From contig JBBKXJ010000098.1 in NCBI GenBank assembly GCA_037969395.1, positions 1-13,572 on the forward strand: a stretch of 13,572 nucleotides of DNA, given 5' to 3'. Origin of the DNA: JBBKXJ01 sp037969395. Lineage in GTDB: Bacteria > Pseudomonadota > Gammaproteobacteria > Pseudomonadales > JAUIET01. This document shows, piece after piece, positions 7,149-13,572 of this stretch; positions within the stretch are counted from its first letter, which is position 1, and each line of letters opens with the position of its first letter. Under the pieces are notes generated by a model that was not told the origin of the DNA, searched no databases, and saw only the letters and a list, made by a program, of their open reading frames with translations. Position numbers and translations under genes: made by a program.

Positions 7149-7299
7149 CCGAGGGGTTGGCATGCGATGCGCTGGAGCATAGCCAGGCATCGACGATGGC
7201 CAGGGACTACCTTTAGCTGAATGAAAACTGAATAAGGTGAATCGACGCTGTAGAAGCCTGAATAGAGGAACAACTTGCGGGACCTTCCCTGGATGCGGG

Positions 7300-9543
7300 C
7301 TAATTGCCCCGTTGATGGAAGCCCACTTCTTGCAGCGCTCCGTTTGCCAACGTTCGTATAGCAGTGACGTTATGCAAGCACAAAGCCTGGGTTAGTAAAT
7401 CTTCCGCCCGAGCAATAGACAGAGACCTTATCAGCCATTTTATGCGTGGCAACTGAGCCGCGCTCATGCTTAAGGTACGTATGCCCATGCCGAGCAGCAA
7501 AACTACAGCGGCTGGGTCGGCTGCCATTTCGCCACAAAGACTCAATGGAAGCTTGTACTTTTTAGCTGTACTAACGACGCCGTTGATTTCATGCAGTATT
7601 GCGGGATGAATCGAATCGTAACGAGCCGCTACGCGTCTGTTGCCACGATCCAGCGCGAGCAAATACTGGCTTAAGTCATTTGAACCGATCGAGATAAAGT
7701 CGATTTTGTCGGCCCAAAATGGCAGTTGGGAAATCGCCGCCGGAACTTCTACCATCACGCCTATTTTCGGCCGGCATAAGTTTACCGCTTCCTGGCGTAG
7801 CTGATCGCAGGCATCATTCAATAGCAGCGTGAAGGTATCGAGTTCGTTAGTTGAACTGATCATCGGCAACAAAATATGCAAATTGCTTTCCCCTCCCGCA
7901 GCTCTGATCATAGCCCGAATCTGCGTCATCAATAACCCGACGTTGTCCAGCGTGAGTCGTATTCCTCGCCAACCCAATGCGGGGTTAGGCTCATTGTCGA
8001 TCGGAAAATAGGGTAGTTGTTTGTCTCCGCCAATATCCAGGGTTCTTAAATAGATGGGTTTACCCCGGTACGCGGCGAACACCTTACGATAGTCCTGCAC
8101 CTGTTCGTCTTCGGTTGGAAAGCTGTCGCGCATCATGAAAGGAATTTCAGTGCGGTACAGGCCAACCCCCTGGGCTCCGCTGTTCAGGCCCTGGGGAATA
8201 TCTGCCATCAAGCCTATATTCGCAAATAATCGCACTGTGCGGCCATCTGTTGTTGTTGCTGATTTATCGCGCAATTCGCCGAGTTGCTCGACCAATTGAT
8301 GCTCTTTGCTGACAAGCTCATTGAACTCTGCGGCCAGTGCATCGCTGGGACGAAGGATTACCTCCCCCTCACCACCGTCAACGATCAACCGCTGTCCCGA
8401 TTGCAAGCCGTTAAGACAGCCGACCCCCATCACCGCAGGAACACCCATTGCATTGGCCAGCACAGCAATATGAGACAACCCCGATCCTTCAAAGCAGACA
8501 ATGCCGGACAAGCGCTCGAAAGGTATGTTGGCAACTTCGGAAACGCTCAGTTGTGCACCGACGAGTATCACCGGTCCTTCGGGTACGACGCTTCTCTGCT
8601 CGTCCACGCTCATACTGCGCCAGGCATTAAACAATTTATTGCCTATCAGCTGGATATCCTCATGCCGAGCCTTTAAGTAAGGATCATCCATTGCAAGAAA
8701 CAACTCGCAAAAGTAATGAATGCTCGATCGAAGGGCTGCAGGTAACCATTGTCCTGCACGAATTTCGAGCTCCACTCTGTCTATCAATGCCTGATCCGCC
8801 AATAACATTTGGTAGACGTCAAAAATGGCAGAGACAGTGGCCGATACTTGCTGACCTAGCGCTGCTTTTTCTGCCTGGATGGCTGTCTTTACGGTCGCCA
8901 ACGAAGCATGCCACTGTAAGATTTCACTCTCAATATCATGACACGGCGCGTCAGGGACGGAGTTGAGTTCACCGCCGTCACATAAAATTGCTGAACCAAT
9001 ACCAATACCCGGAGCACCCTTGATGCCGGCCATTCGTTGATTGCAGGTTGGCGATGTTTGACCTGCAGTCGGTATATTCGAAACGATAAGCGCAAGCTGT
9101 GCAGCCAGTGTAGTCAAAAAGGCTTCGTTGTCGTCACTGAGCTTCTGCTCGCGCTTACTTTGTACGACAAGCACCCCAATCACTTCACCAAATCGCACTA
9201 AAGGCACGCCACAAAAGCTGCGGTAGTGCTCTTCCTCGCTGCCGGGGACATAGAGATAGTTGGGATGACTGGCGGCATCTGCGATATTAATGGGCTGGCG
9301 ACGTGTAGCCGCCAGACCCACTAAGCCTATGCCCGGTGGTAGTTTGACCTCATGGTTGACTGCGAGACCATGGCTGGCCAGCAAAATCATCTCACTTGCG
9401 TCGTTGATCCTGTACAGACTACAGACGTCGACACCTATCACCTGACTGATTGACTCAACAATCAGCTCTACCTGATCTGTCGGAGATACAACCATCGCTA
9501 CGGCTTTAACGATGCGTGTCAGTTCAAGAATAACGTTCTTCAT
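7300..9543 (-). CDS. ptsP: PEP-protein phosphotransferase with GAF domain (nitrogen-PTS enzyme I)
   Basis: The enzyme autophosphorylates from PEP and passes phosphate to NPr (PtsO), feeding the regulatory nitrogen PTS; in enterobacteria its GAF domain senses glutamine. The product is 747 residues from the ATG at 9543. An N-terminal GAF domain (about 15-155; VCSLYRI, GIGLVGLAATRRQPINI, GVLVVQ) precedes the enzyme I domains: phospho-histidine in GLSHIAVLANAMGVPAVMG (His about 358), LYRTEIPFM (462), LGWRGIRLTLD (523), MVEVPAAI, SIGSNDLSQY (619-627) and the catalytic cysteine in LCGEMAADP (about 670). All key residues are present. A GTG at 9600 could extend the protein by 19 residues, but the family normally begins close to the LTRIV helix; neither start has a strong ribosome binding site. 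No rppH (its usual neighbour), ptsN or ptsO is next to it, so it may be a second ptsP copy. Confidence 0.93.
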   Translation of the reverse strand: MKNVILELTRIVKAVAMVVSPTDQVELIVESISQVIGVDVCSLYRINDASEMILLASHGLAVNHEVKLPPGIGLVGLAATRRQPINIADAASHPNYLYVPGSEEEHYRSFCGVPLVRFGEVIGVLVVQSKREQKLSDDNEAFLTTLAAQLALIVSNIPTAGQTSPTCNQRMAGIKGAPGIGIGSAILCDGGELNSVPDAPCHDIESEILQWHASLATVKTAIQAEKAALGQQVSATVSAIFDVYQMLLADQALIDRVELEIRAGQWLPAALRSSIHYFCELFLAMDDPYLKARHEDIQLIGNKLFNAWRSMSVDEQRSVVPEGPVILVGAQLSVSEVANIPFERLSGIVCFEGSGLSHIAVLANAMGVPAVMGVGCLNGLQSGQRLIVDGGEGEVILRPSDALAAEFNELVSKEHQLVEQLGELRDKSATTTDGRTVRLFANIGLMADIPQGLNSGAQGVGLYRTEIPFMMRDSFPTEDEQVQDYRKVFAAYRGKPIYLRTLDIGGDKQLPYFPIDNEPNPALGWRGIRLTLDNVGLLMTQIRAMIRAAGGESNLHILLPMISSTNELDTFTLLLNDACDQLRQEAVNLCRPKIGVMVEVPAAISQLPFWADKIDFISIGSNDLSQYLLALDRGNRRVAARYDSIHPAILHEINGVVSTAKKYKLPLSLCGEMAADPAAVVLLLGMGIRTLSMSAAQLPRIKWLIRSLSIARAEDLLTQALCLHNVTAIRTLANGALQEVGFHQRGN

Positions 9544-9859
9544 TGCACCATCAAACCACGCAGCACCATAGAAGTTGGATTTGATTGATCCGGCGCGCAC
9601 TGTAGATCGCTAGCAAAATCGACTGCAGGGCTTCCTACAGAGACATGGAACGTATGGCGATCTGGCAATAACGCCGTGCAGGCCGAAAAGACTGGCTAGC
9701 GAATGCTAATGAGATCGCCGCCGCTCTATTTTAAGTAACGACGGACTATGCTCCTCCATGGCTGAGAAAGTCTTAATAGAACTTCGGTTATACACCAAAG
9801 GTAGTATGATTCAAACAACTTTCATGCCTAACGGAAAATATGGTTTTACTTCAGTCTGT

Positions 9860-9883
9860 TACATTTATTGGGCAATAAATGTA
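9860..9883. promoter_or_regulatory. Perfect 11-bp palindrome in the gap upstream of the 139-aa gene
   Basis: TACATTTATTG, GG, CAATAAATGTA is a perfect inverted repeat of 24 bp in all. As DNA it resembles an operator for a dimeric regulator. As RNA it would give a hairpin of about 10 pairs, but no T-run follows on either strand, so a terminator is unlikely. It lies about 210-230 bp before the start at 10092 and just upstream of two NtrC-like dyads. Of the wider gap 9544-10091, the part from 9601 to 9850 shows no convincing gene or site. Confidence 0.5.
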
Positions 9884-9913
9884 CAGCTATATTGGAGGGA
9901 AGAGGGGCATTTC

Positions 9914-9930
9914 TGCGACCCCCTGGTGCA
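9914..9930. promoter_or_regulatory. NtrC-like dyad, distal site upstream of the 139-aa gene
   Basis: TGCGACCCCCTGGTGCA has one perfect half-site (GGTGCA) and one degenerate half-site (TGC..C) at the spacing of NtrC sites. Its centre is 22 bp, about two helical turns, from the next dyad at 9936-9952. Confidence 0.4.
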
Positions 9931-9935
9931 CCCGA

Positions 9936-9952
9936 TGCACTTAAATGGTTCG
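9936..9952. promoter_or_regulatory. NtrC-like dyad, proximal site upstream of the 139-aa gene
   Basis: TGCACTTAAATGGTTCG has a good left half (TGCAC) and a partial right half (GGT) in the 17-bp NtrC layout. With 9914-9930 it makes a tandem pair on one face of the helix. Downstream, three GG-N10-GC pairs could be sigma-54 promoters (GG at 9982, 9987 and 10022); the one ending in TTGCA at 10001 has the best -12 part, but none has a good -24 part. Confidence 0.4.
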
Positions 9953-10091
9953 TGAATCGCGCCTGAAAATAACAATGCTAAGGCGCGGTGTAGGCGTTGC
10001 AGAGACGTGCTAACATTGTGTGGATTTTAAAATGCTTGCGCAGCGCGTTCTGAGTAACAGTCCCATGCGGCGCGCGATTAGGAGATAAGCG

Positions 10092-10511
10092 ATGTTTCCA
10101 TGGTTATGGTTTTGGGCTCCACAGTTACACCTTCCCTGGAGCGGCAACGTAGAGCAACGAATTGATCCGAAGACTGATTGGTTGTTCGGCGCCATTGCAC
10201 CGCATGCGGGAAACGGAAACATCGAACAGCGCGTGTTTGAAGATGTTGCAGCTTATGGCAAGCAATTGGGCGTCATTACCGAGGTCCTGATGGATGTGGC
10301 GGAAAACAATCAACCGCTATCTGCCAGGGCTGAAGCAGCGTTAGCTGAATTACGAAAAATTCGACATCAAATCGAACAAATAAAACACGAGGAGTCGTCA
10401 GCTTTTGAACAATCTGTGGAGCAATGGCTGGCTAAAAAGAAGCAGTCAAATCCAGACGACTACCAGAGAATTACAGAAAAGCTGGCCTCGAGTTTCGGCG
10501 ACGGTCAATGA
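10092..10511 (+). CDS. Conserved-looking protein of unknown function, 139 aa
   Basis: I do not recognise a named family. The gene is well supported: AGGAGA lies 7 nt before the ATG, the frame is long and isolated, and codon use resembles its neighbours. The product opens with an aromatic segment (MFPWLWFWAPQLHLPW) too short and too polar at its end for a classical signal peptide, then NVEQRIDP.TDWLFGAIAPHAGNGNIEQRVFEDVAAYGKQLGVITEVLMDVAE (about 20-72). From about 75 to 135 it is charged and helical (ARAEAALAELRKIRHQIEQIKHEE), likely a coiled coil. The aromatic start could attach it peripherally to the membrane. Two NtrC-like dyads upstream and glnN just beyond suggest a nitrogen-status role; this rests on position only. 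Confidence 0.75.
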   Translation: MFPWLWFWAPQLHLPWSGNVEQRIDPKTDWLFGAIAPHAGNGNIEQRVFEDVAAYGKQLGVITEVLMDVAENNQPLSARAEAALAELRKIRHQIEQIKHEESSAFEQSVEQWLAKKKQSNPDDYQRITEKLASSFGDGQ

Positions 10512-10597
10512 CAACTCGCGTGTATTGCGATACGACAGCTTTACTTGCAGACTTTTAATCTGGTGACTGCTGGCAGAGGCGGTCGGGTATAGATCCT

Positions 10598-10620
10598 CGG
10601 CGGTAAGACGAATACTGCCG
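10598..10620. terminator. Stem-loop 87 nt downstream of the 139-aa gene
   Basis: CGGCGGTA, a seven-base loop, then TACTGCCG give eight pairs including one G-T pair. It is placed where the plus-strand transcript of the 139-aa gene would end, but no T-run follows, so it is not a standard intrinsic terminator. Confidence 0.3.
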
Positions 10621-10647
10621 CGTCACGCTACAACGCAAAAACTGCGC

Positions 10648-10692
10648 AATCCGCGCTGAGAAATTTTGTTGTTCGCGCGTCTCACGCGGATT
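10648..10692. terminator. Long imperfect hairpin in the convergent gap, candidate glnN terminator
   Basis: The arms AATCCGCGCTGAGA (10648-10661) and TCTCACGCGGATT (10680-10692) form 13 pairs with one bulged C and an 18-base loop. On the minus strand, reading out of glnN, the stem is followed after about seven bases by TTTTT, which supports a rho-independent terminator roughly 95 nt past the glnN stop. A shorter 7-pair hairpin overlaps the glnN stop itself (about 10772-10788). The rest of 10512-10786 holds no gene that I can support. Confidence 0.45.
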
Positions 10693-10786
10693 TGCTGAAG
10701 CGCTACTACGAAGGGTAAAGGCAGCTACCGCTTGACTCGATGAGCTTGCAGTAACTGCCAGATGGGTGGCTAAAGCACTTCGCGCT

Positions 10787-12961
10787 TTATCTCAGAAATA
10801 ACATTTCCCGATATTTCGGTAGTGGCCAAAGTTCATCGGCAACTTCCTGCTCAAGTGCGTCCGCAGGAGTACGGACTTCCAGCATCAGCGGGCAGATCAC
10901 GGTGGCACAGAAATGCAGGTGCTCTTCGGTCGAGGCAAAGTCCTTTTCCTTTAAGGCCTCAATTAGCTCGTTCACCGCGCTCATCATGGCGTTGGCTTGT
11001 TTGGCAACTGATTGAGTGATTGAGCTGTCGAGTCCTATGTTCAACCCAGCCATGGCTGAATTTGCGCCAGCGAGTTCGGTGAGATATGTGGCGGCGGCGG
11101 GGTAGATAATGGTTTTGGCCATTTCCACCACCAGTTTCGCCTCGACCTCAATAGATAGAACATACTGCTCGGCATACACTTCAAAACGACTCTCAAGCTC
11201 TACCGGTGACAACACACCCGTGCGCTCAAAAAGTTGCTGTACGGACTCCTCGCGAAAGGCGGGGAGGGCATCAGCGCTGGTAGGAATATTTTTCAGACCG
11301 CGTTCTTCAACAGCCATCTTGTGCCACTCGGCTGAATAACCATCGCCGCCAAATATCACATTGCCATGCTGTTCCATCAGCTCTTGCAGTACGGTGGTCA
11401 CGGCATCCACTTTGGCTGCGCCGTTATCAAACTGGGTTTTCAACTTGTCTGCAATCCACTCCAGTGAATCCGCCAGCATTGTGTTCATGGCAATCAGCGG
11501 GCCGGATACCGATTGTGAAGAACCAACGGCACGAAATTCAAAACGATTACCGGTAAAAGCGAACGGCGAGGTGCGGTTGCGGTCGCCCGGGTCACGGTCA
11601 AAATTAAGGATTTGCGCCAGCCCGAGATCCATCACTCCGCCATTGTCTGAGCCGAGCAGTTCGCCTGCCTTGATGTCGTTAAATACTTTTTCCAGCTGAT
11701 CACCGAGATACACCGATAAAATCGCCGGTGGCGCTTCGTTGGCTCCCAGGCGGTGGTCGTTCGCTGCGGAGGCGATGACCGCCCTTAGCAGTGGACCGAA
11801 CAAATGTACGCCCCGAATTACCGCGCCGCAGAACAGCAGGAAATTTAGGTTATCGTGCGGGGTATTGCCCGGATCCAGCAGATTTCCCTGGGTGGAATTT
11901 CCCACCGACCAGTTAACATGTTTACCCGAGCCGTTGACCCCGGCGAAAGGCTTCTCGTGCAACAGGGCCACAAAGCCATGCCTTTTTGCCGTGGTCTTCA
12001 AAATTGTCATCAGTAATTGCTGATGGTCAGCAGCTACATTCGCTGCCTCGAAATAAGGCGCTATCTCGAACTGCCCTGGTGCCACTTCATTGTGATGGGT
12101 TTTTGCCGGAATACCGAGCCGGTAAAGCTGGTCTTCAAAATCCTGCATAAATACCTGAACCCTTTCAGGTATGGCGCCGAAGTAATGGTCGTCAAACTCT
12201 TGTCCTTTAACCGGGGGCGCGCCGAACAGGGTTCGACCCGTCAGCAACAGGTCGGGACGGCTAGCGGCAAAATTTGCATCGATGAGGAAGTATTCCTGCT
12301 CGGCGCCACAACTCGAGTTGAGCGTGGCGATATCAGTTTCACCCATCAACGCCAGCACTTTTTGTGCGGACGTGTTCATCGCGGTATTCGAGCGTAGTAA
12401 GGGAATCTTCTTATCCAGCGAGTCGCCGGTCCATGACATAAAGACACTGGGAATCATCAGCGTTGCGCCATTGTCGGTGTGCATGATGTAGGCGGGGCTG
12501 GTTGGATCCCAGGCCGTGTAGCCGCGCGCTGCACTGGTCATGCGAATGCTGCCATTAGGGAACGAAGAACCATCGGGTTCGCCCTTGATGAGTAGACTGC
12601 CAGTGAATTCGGTGATCGCACCTCCGTCAGGAGTAGTGATTATAAAACCGTCGTGTTTTTCAGCGGTGATATTGGTCATTGGGTAGAAAATATGGGAGAA
12701 GAACTTAACGCCCTTTGTCATCGCCCAGTCTTTCATCGCGGCGGCAACAACGTCGGCCGTTGCCGGGTCCAGTTCAGCACCCGTTTGCACGGTTTTCTTC
12801 ATTGCCTTGAAGGTATTTTTAGACAGCGATTCCTCCATGGTAGCCAACGAAAAAACGTCGCAGGCCCAGATTTTTGACAGCGGCTCTGGCTTGGTGACGC
12901 TGGTGAGTTTGCGATTTATGGTCTGGCTTATCGCCAGCAGGCGGGATTGATTTGCACTCAT
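10787..12961 (-). CDS. glnN: Glutamine synthetase type III
   Basis: This cytoplasmic enzyme condenses glutamate and ammonium with ATP to make glutamine. At 724 residues it is the long GSIII form (near 700-730), clearly not the roughly 470-residue GlnA. Motifs seen are the GSIII N-terminal region with FSHIFYPMTN (88-97) and the TEFTGS..IKGEPDGSSFPNG stretch, the metal-binding SCGAEQEYFLID (217-228), NEVAPGQFEIAP (291-302), NGSGKHVNWS (343-352) and NRTSPFAFTGNRFEFRAVGSSQS (462-484). All active-site blocks are intact. AAGGA lies 8 nt before the ATG. GSIII is best known from Bacteroidetes and cyanobacteria and occurs in some gammaproteobacteria, usually beside a normal glnA elsewhere in the genome. 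The gene stands alone, with a sigma-54-type promoter and two NtrC-like dyads upstream, so expression under nitrogen limitation is likely. Confidence 0.95.
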   Translation of the reverse strand: MSANQSRLLAISQTINRKLTSVTKPEPLSKIWACDVFSLATMEESLSKNTFKAMKKTVQTGAELDPATADVVAAAMKDWAMTKGVKFFSHIFYPMTNITAEKHDGFIITTPDGGAITEFTGSLLIKGEPDGSSFPNGSIRMTSAARGYTAWDPTSPAYIMHTDNGATLMIPSVFMSWTGDSLDKKIPLLRSNTAMNTSAQKVLALMGETDIATLNSSCGAEQEYFLIDANFAASRPDLLLTGRTLFGAPPVKGQEFDDHYFGAIPERVQVFMQDFEDQLYRLGIPAKTHHNEVAPGQFEIAPYFEAANVAADHQQLLMTILKTTAKRHGFVALLHEKPFAGVNGSGKHVNWSVGNSTQGNLLDPGNTPHDNLNFLLFCGAVIRGVHLFGPLLRAVIASAANDHRLGANEAPPAILSVYLGDQLEKVFNDIKAGELLGSDNGGVMDLGLAQILNFDRDPGDRNRTSPFAFTGNRFEFRAVGSSQSVSGPLIAMNTMLADSLEWIADKLKTQFDNGAAKVDAVTTVLQELMEQHGNVIFGGDGYSAEWHKMAVEERGLKNIPTSADALPAFREESVQQLFERTGVLSPVELESRFEVYAEQYVLSIEVEAKLVVEMAKTIIYPAAATYLTELAGANSAMAGLNIGLDSSITQSVAKQANAMMSAVNELIEALKEKDFASTEEHLHFCATVICPLMLEVRTPADALEQEVADELWPLPKYREMLFLR

Positions 12962-13140
12962 TTCCGGAATCCTTAGTCTTTAGTTAGGTCTTCAGTTAAT
13001 TTCAAGCATCGGTACAGTTGTTTGCGCGAGAAGAAGCTACAAAAAAACAAATGGGTACACCCCGTTCGCCGCAAGACGATGCTGCCGATAGCGGGATTTA
13101 GCCTGTTCGTGTCCATGGTTACACTTCTGCGGTAAGCGAG

Positions 13141-13157
13141 AGCAATAAACAAGCCAA
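13141..13157 (-). promoter_or_regulatory. Sigma-54 (-24/-12) promoter of glnN
   Basis: On the minus strand TTGGCTTGTTTATTGCT keeps the GG and GC dinucleotides exactly ten bases apart and matches TTGGC in the -24 element and all of TTGCT in the -12 element. Transcription would start near 13130, giving a leader of about 170 nt before the glnN ATG. With the two upstream dyads this has the layout of an NtrC-activated promoter. Confidence 0.7.
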
Positions 13158-13231
13158 CTCACTTACAACCTTGTATTTGTGTGAGATCCAGTCCCAATCC
13201 TGCTGCCGTGCGATCCAATAAATCCCTTCGC

Positions 13232-13248
13232 CACACGATTTTGGTGCA
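13232..13248. promoter_or_regulatory. NtrC-like dyad 1 upstream of glnN
   Basis: CACACGATTTTGGTGCA has a perfect GGTGCA half-site and a degenerate partner (.CAC.) at NtrC spacing. It is centred about 110 bp upstream of the predicted glnN transcription start and 21 bp from the next dyad. Confidence 0.5.
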
Positions 13249-13252
13249 CGCA

Positions 13253-13269
13253 CGCACAAATTCGGTGCG
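13253..13269. promoter_or_regulatory. NtrC-like dyad 2 upstream of glnN
   Basis: CGCACAAATTCGGTGCG has the GCAC-N6-GGTGC layout, as in the enterobacterial glnA enhancers. It is centred about 131 bp upstream of the predicted start, two helical turns from dyad 1, as expected for cooperative binding. Fifteen of 17 bases recur at 7132-7148 upstream of the porin-like gene. Confidence 0.6.
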
Positions 13270-13472
13270 CGGAGGGCGTTAAGAGGGAGGGTAGAAGCTC
13301 TAACGGAATTGGTCAGAAGCGTGCATGAGTTTTTATTTGACAGACGTTGCCGCGCTAGCGAGACTGTTTTCAGTGGAACCGGTCATTCAGAACGACGATT
13401 TCCGCTTAATTTTCGCTAGGTTAAATAATACCGGCAAGCGTTTGTTACGACTGCCTGTCCTGAGGAGTGAGC

Positions 13473-13572
13473 ATGCGCGATGTTTTTATGTGGGGACTTA
13501 CAAGCGTCGCCCTGGCTGCAAAGGAGCTATCGCTAGTGCGGCTCTTGCGGCGACTATGCCGCATTGACAAGG
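13473..13572 (+). CDS. Possible start of an unknown gene, cut by the window end
   Basis: An ATG at 13473 has AGGAG five bases upstream and opens a frame of 33 codons that reaches the window end without a stop. The visible peptide begins MRDVFMWGLTSVALAAKE and becomes rich in leucine and arginine (LVRLLRRLCRIDK). I do not recognise it. The ribosome binding site is the best argument; the fragment is too short for codon statistics. A longer overlapping frame (13325-13567) has no ribosome binding site. Confidence 0.35.
   Translation, partial: MRDVFMWGLTSVALAAKELSLVRLLRRLCRIDK

Noticed and set aside
7157..7173. Second GG-N10-GC pattern on the plus strand (TTGGC...GCGCT)
   Set aside because: The -12 part is poor, no plus-strand gene follows, and it is only 8 bp from the NtrC-like dyad, too close for an enhancer-promoter pair.
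6978..7273. Overlapping small reading frames of 75-95 codons on both strands
   Set aside because: None has a ribosome binding site, they overlap in several frames, and the sigma-54 element and NtrC-like dyad lie inside them.
9604..9719. Three copies of AGATCGC (one inverted) at 9604, 9657 and 9712
   Set aside because: Short motifs at unequal spacing; expected by chance at this frequency and not linked to a gene start.
9758..9955. 65-aa plus-strand reading frame
   Set aside because: No ribosome binding site, atypical composition, and it covers the 24-bp palindrome and both NtrC-like dyads, so the region looks regulatory.
13325..13567. 80-aa plus-strand reading frame
   Set aside because: No ribosome binding site before its ATG; the shorter overlapping frame from 13473 has a strong one.
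1..13572. CRISPR array, insertion sequence, phage, tRNA or rRNA
   Set aside because: No regularly spaced repeats, transposase or integrase motifs, terminal inverted repeats or tRNA-like folds were seen on either strand.

Overview
The window looks like chromosomal DNA of a gammaproteobacterium, probably a marine or heterotrophic one. The reasons are a DauA-type SulP carrier close to the E. coli protein, a GAF-domain PTS enzyme I (PtsP), an ATP-dependent PEP carboxykinase, a phosphatase-kinase fusion of the type found in nitrate loci, and a type III glutamine synthetase. Assignment to an order (for example Cellvibrionales) would be a guess. I see no rRNA, tRNA, CRISPR array, insertion sequence or phage gene.

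Layout from left to right. 1-1376 (+) is the 3' part of a membrane-anchored PP2C phosphatase/Ser-Thr kinase fusion. A ribbon-helix-helix protein (1381-1566, -) converges on it with a 4-bp gap. pckA (1716-3326, -) and dauA (3441-5168, +) diverge from a 114-bp intergenic region that holds a perfect 7-bp inverted repeat; a 76-aa unknown protein follows dauA. Then a minus-strand run reads leftward: ptsP (7300-9543), a shortened outer-membrane porin-like gene (6408-6935) and cobA (5516-6301). A 548-bp gap (9544-10091) leads to a 139-aa unknown gene (10092-10511, +). glnN (10787-12961, -) follows and has a long regulatory region. A possible gene start at 13473 runs off the window.

The unifying theme is nitrogen assimilation. 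The phosphatase-kinase and cobA (siroheme for nitrite reductase) suggest an assimilatory nitrate locus, ptsP suggests nitrogen-PTS signalling, and glnN assimilates ammonium. The intergenic DNA agrees. glnN has a -24/-12 sigma-54 promoter (13141-13157) with two NtrC-like dyads about two helical turns apart upstream (13232-13248, 13253-13269). A 25-bp block containing the proximal part of that array recurs with 22 identities upstream of the porin gene (7131-7155), next to a near-consensus sigma-54 element (7052-7067). A third pair of NtrC-like dyads (9914-9952) precedes the 139-aa gene of unknown function. I therefore propose that the window encodes a local NtrC/RpoN regulon that includes two uncharacterised members: a porin with an internal deletion and the 139-aa protein. 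The pckA/dauA pair is a separate carbon module (C4-dicarboxylate uptake and gluconeogenesis).

Limits: all family assignments come from motifs recalled from memory, and all binding sites are pattern matches made by eye without scoring against a background.
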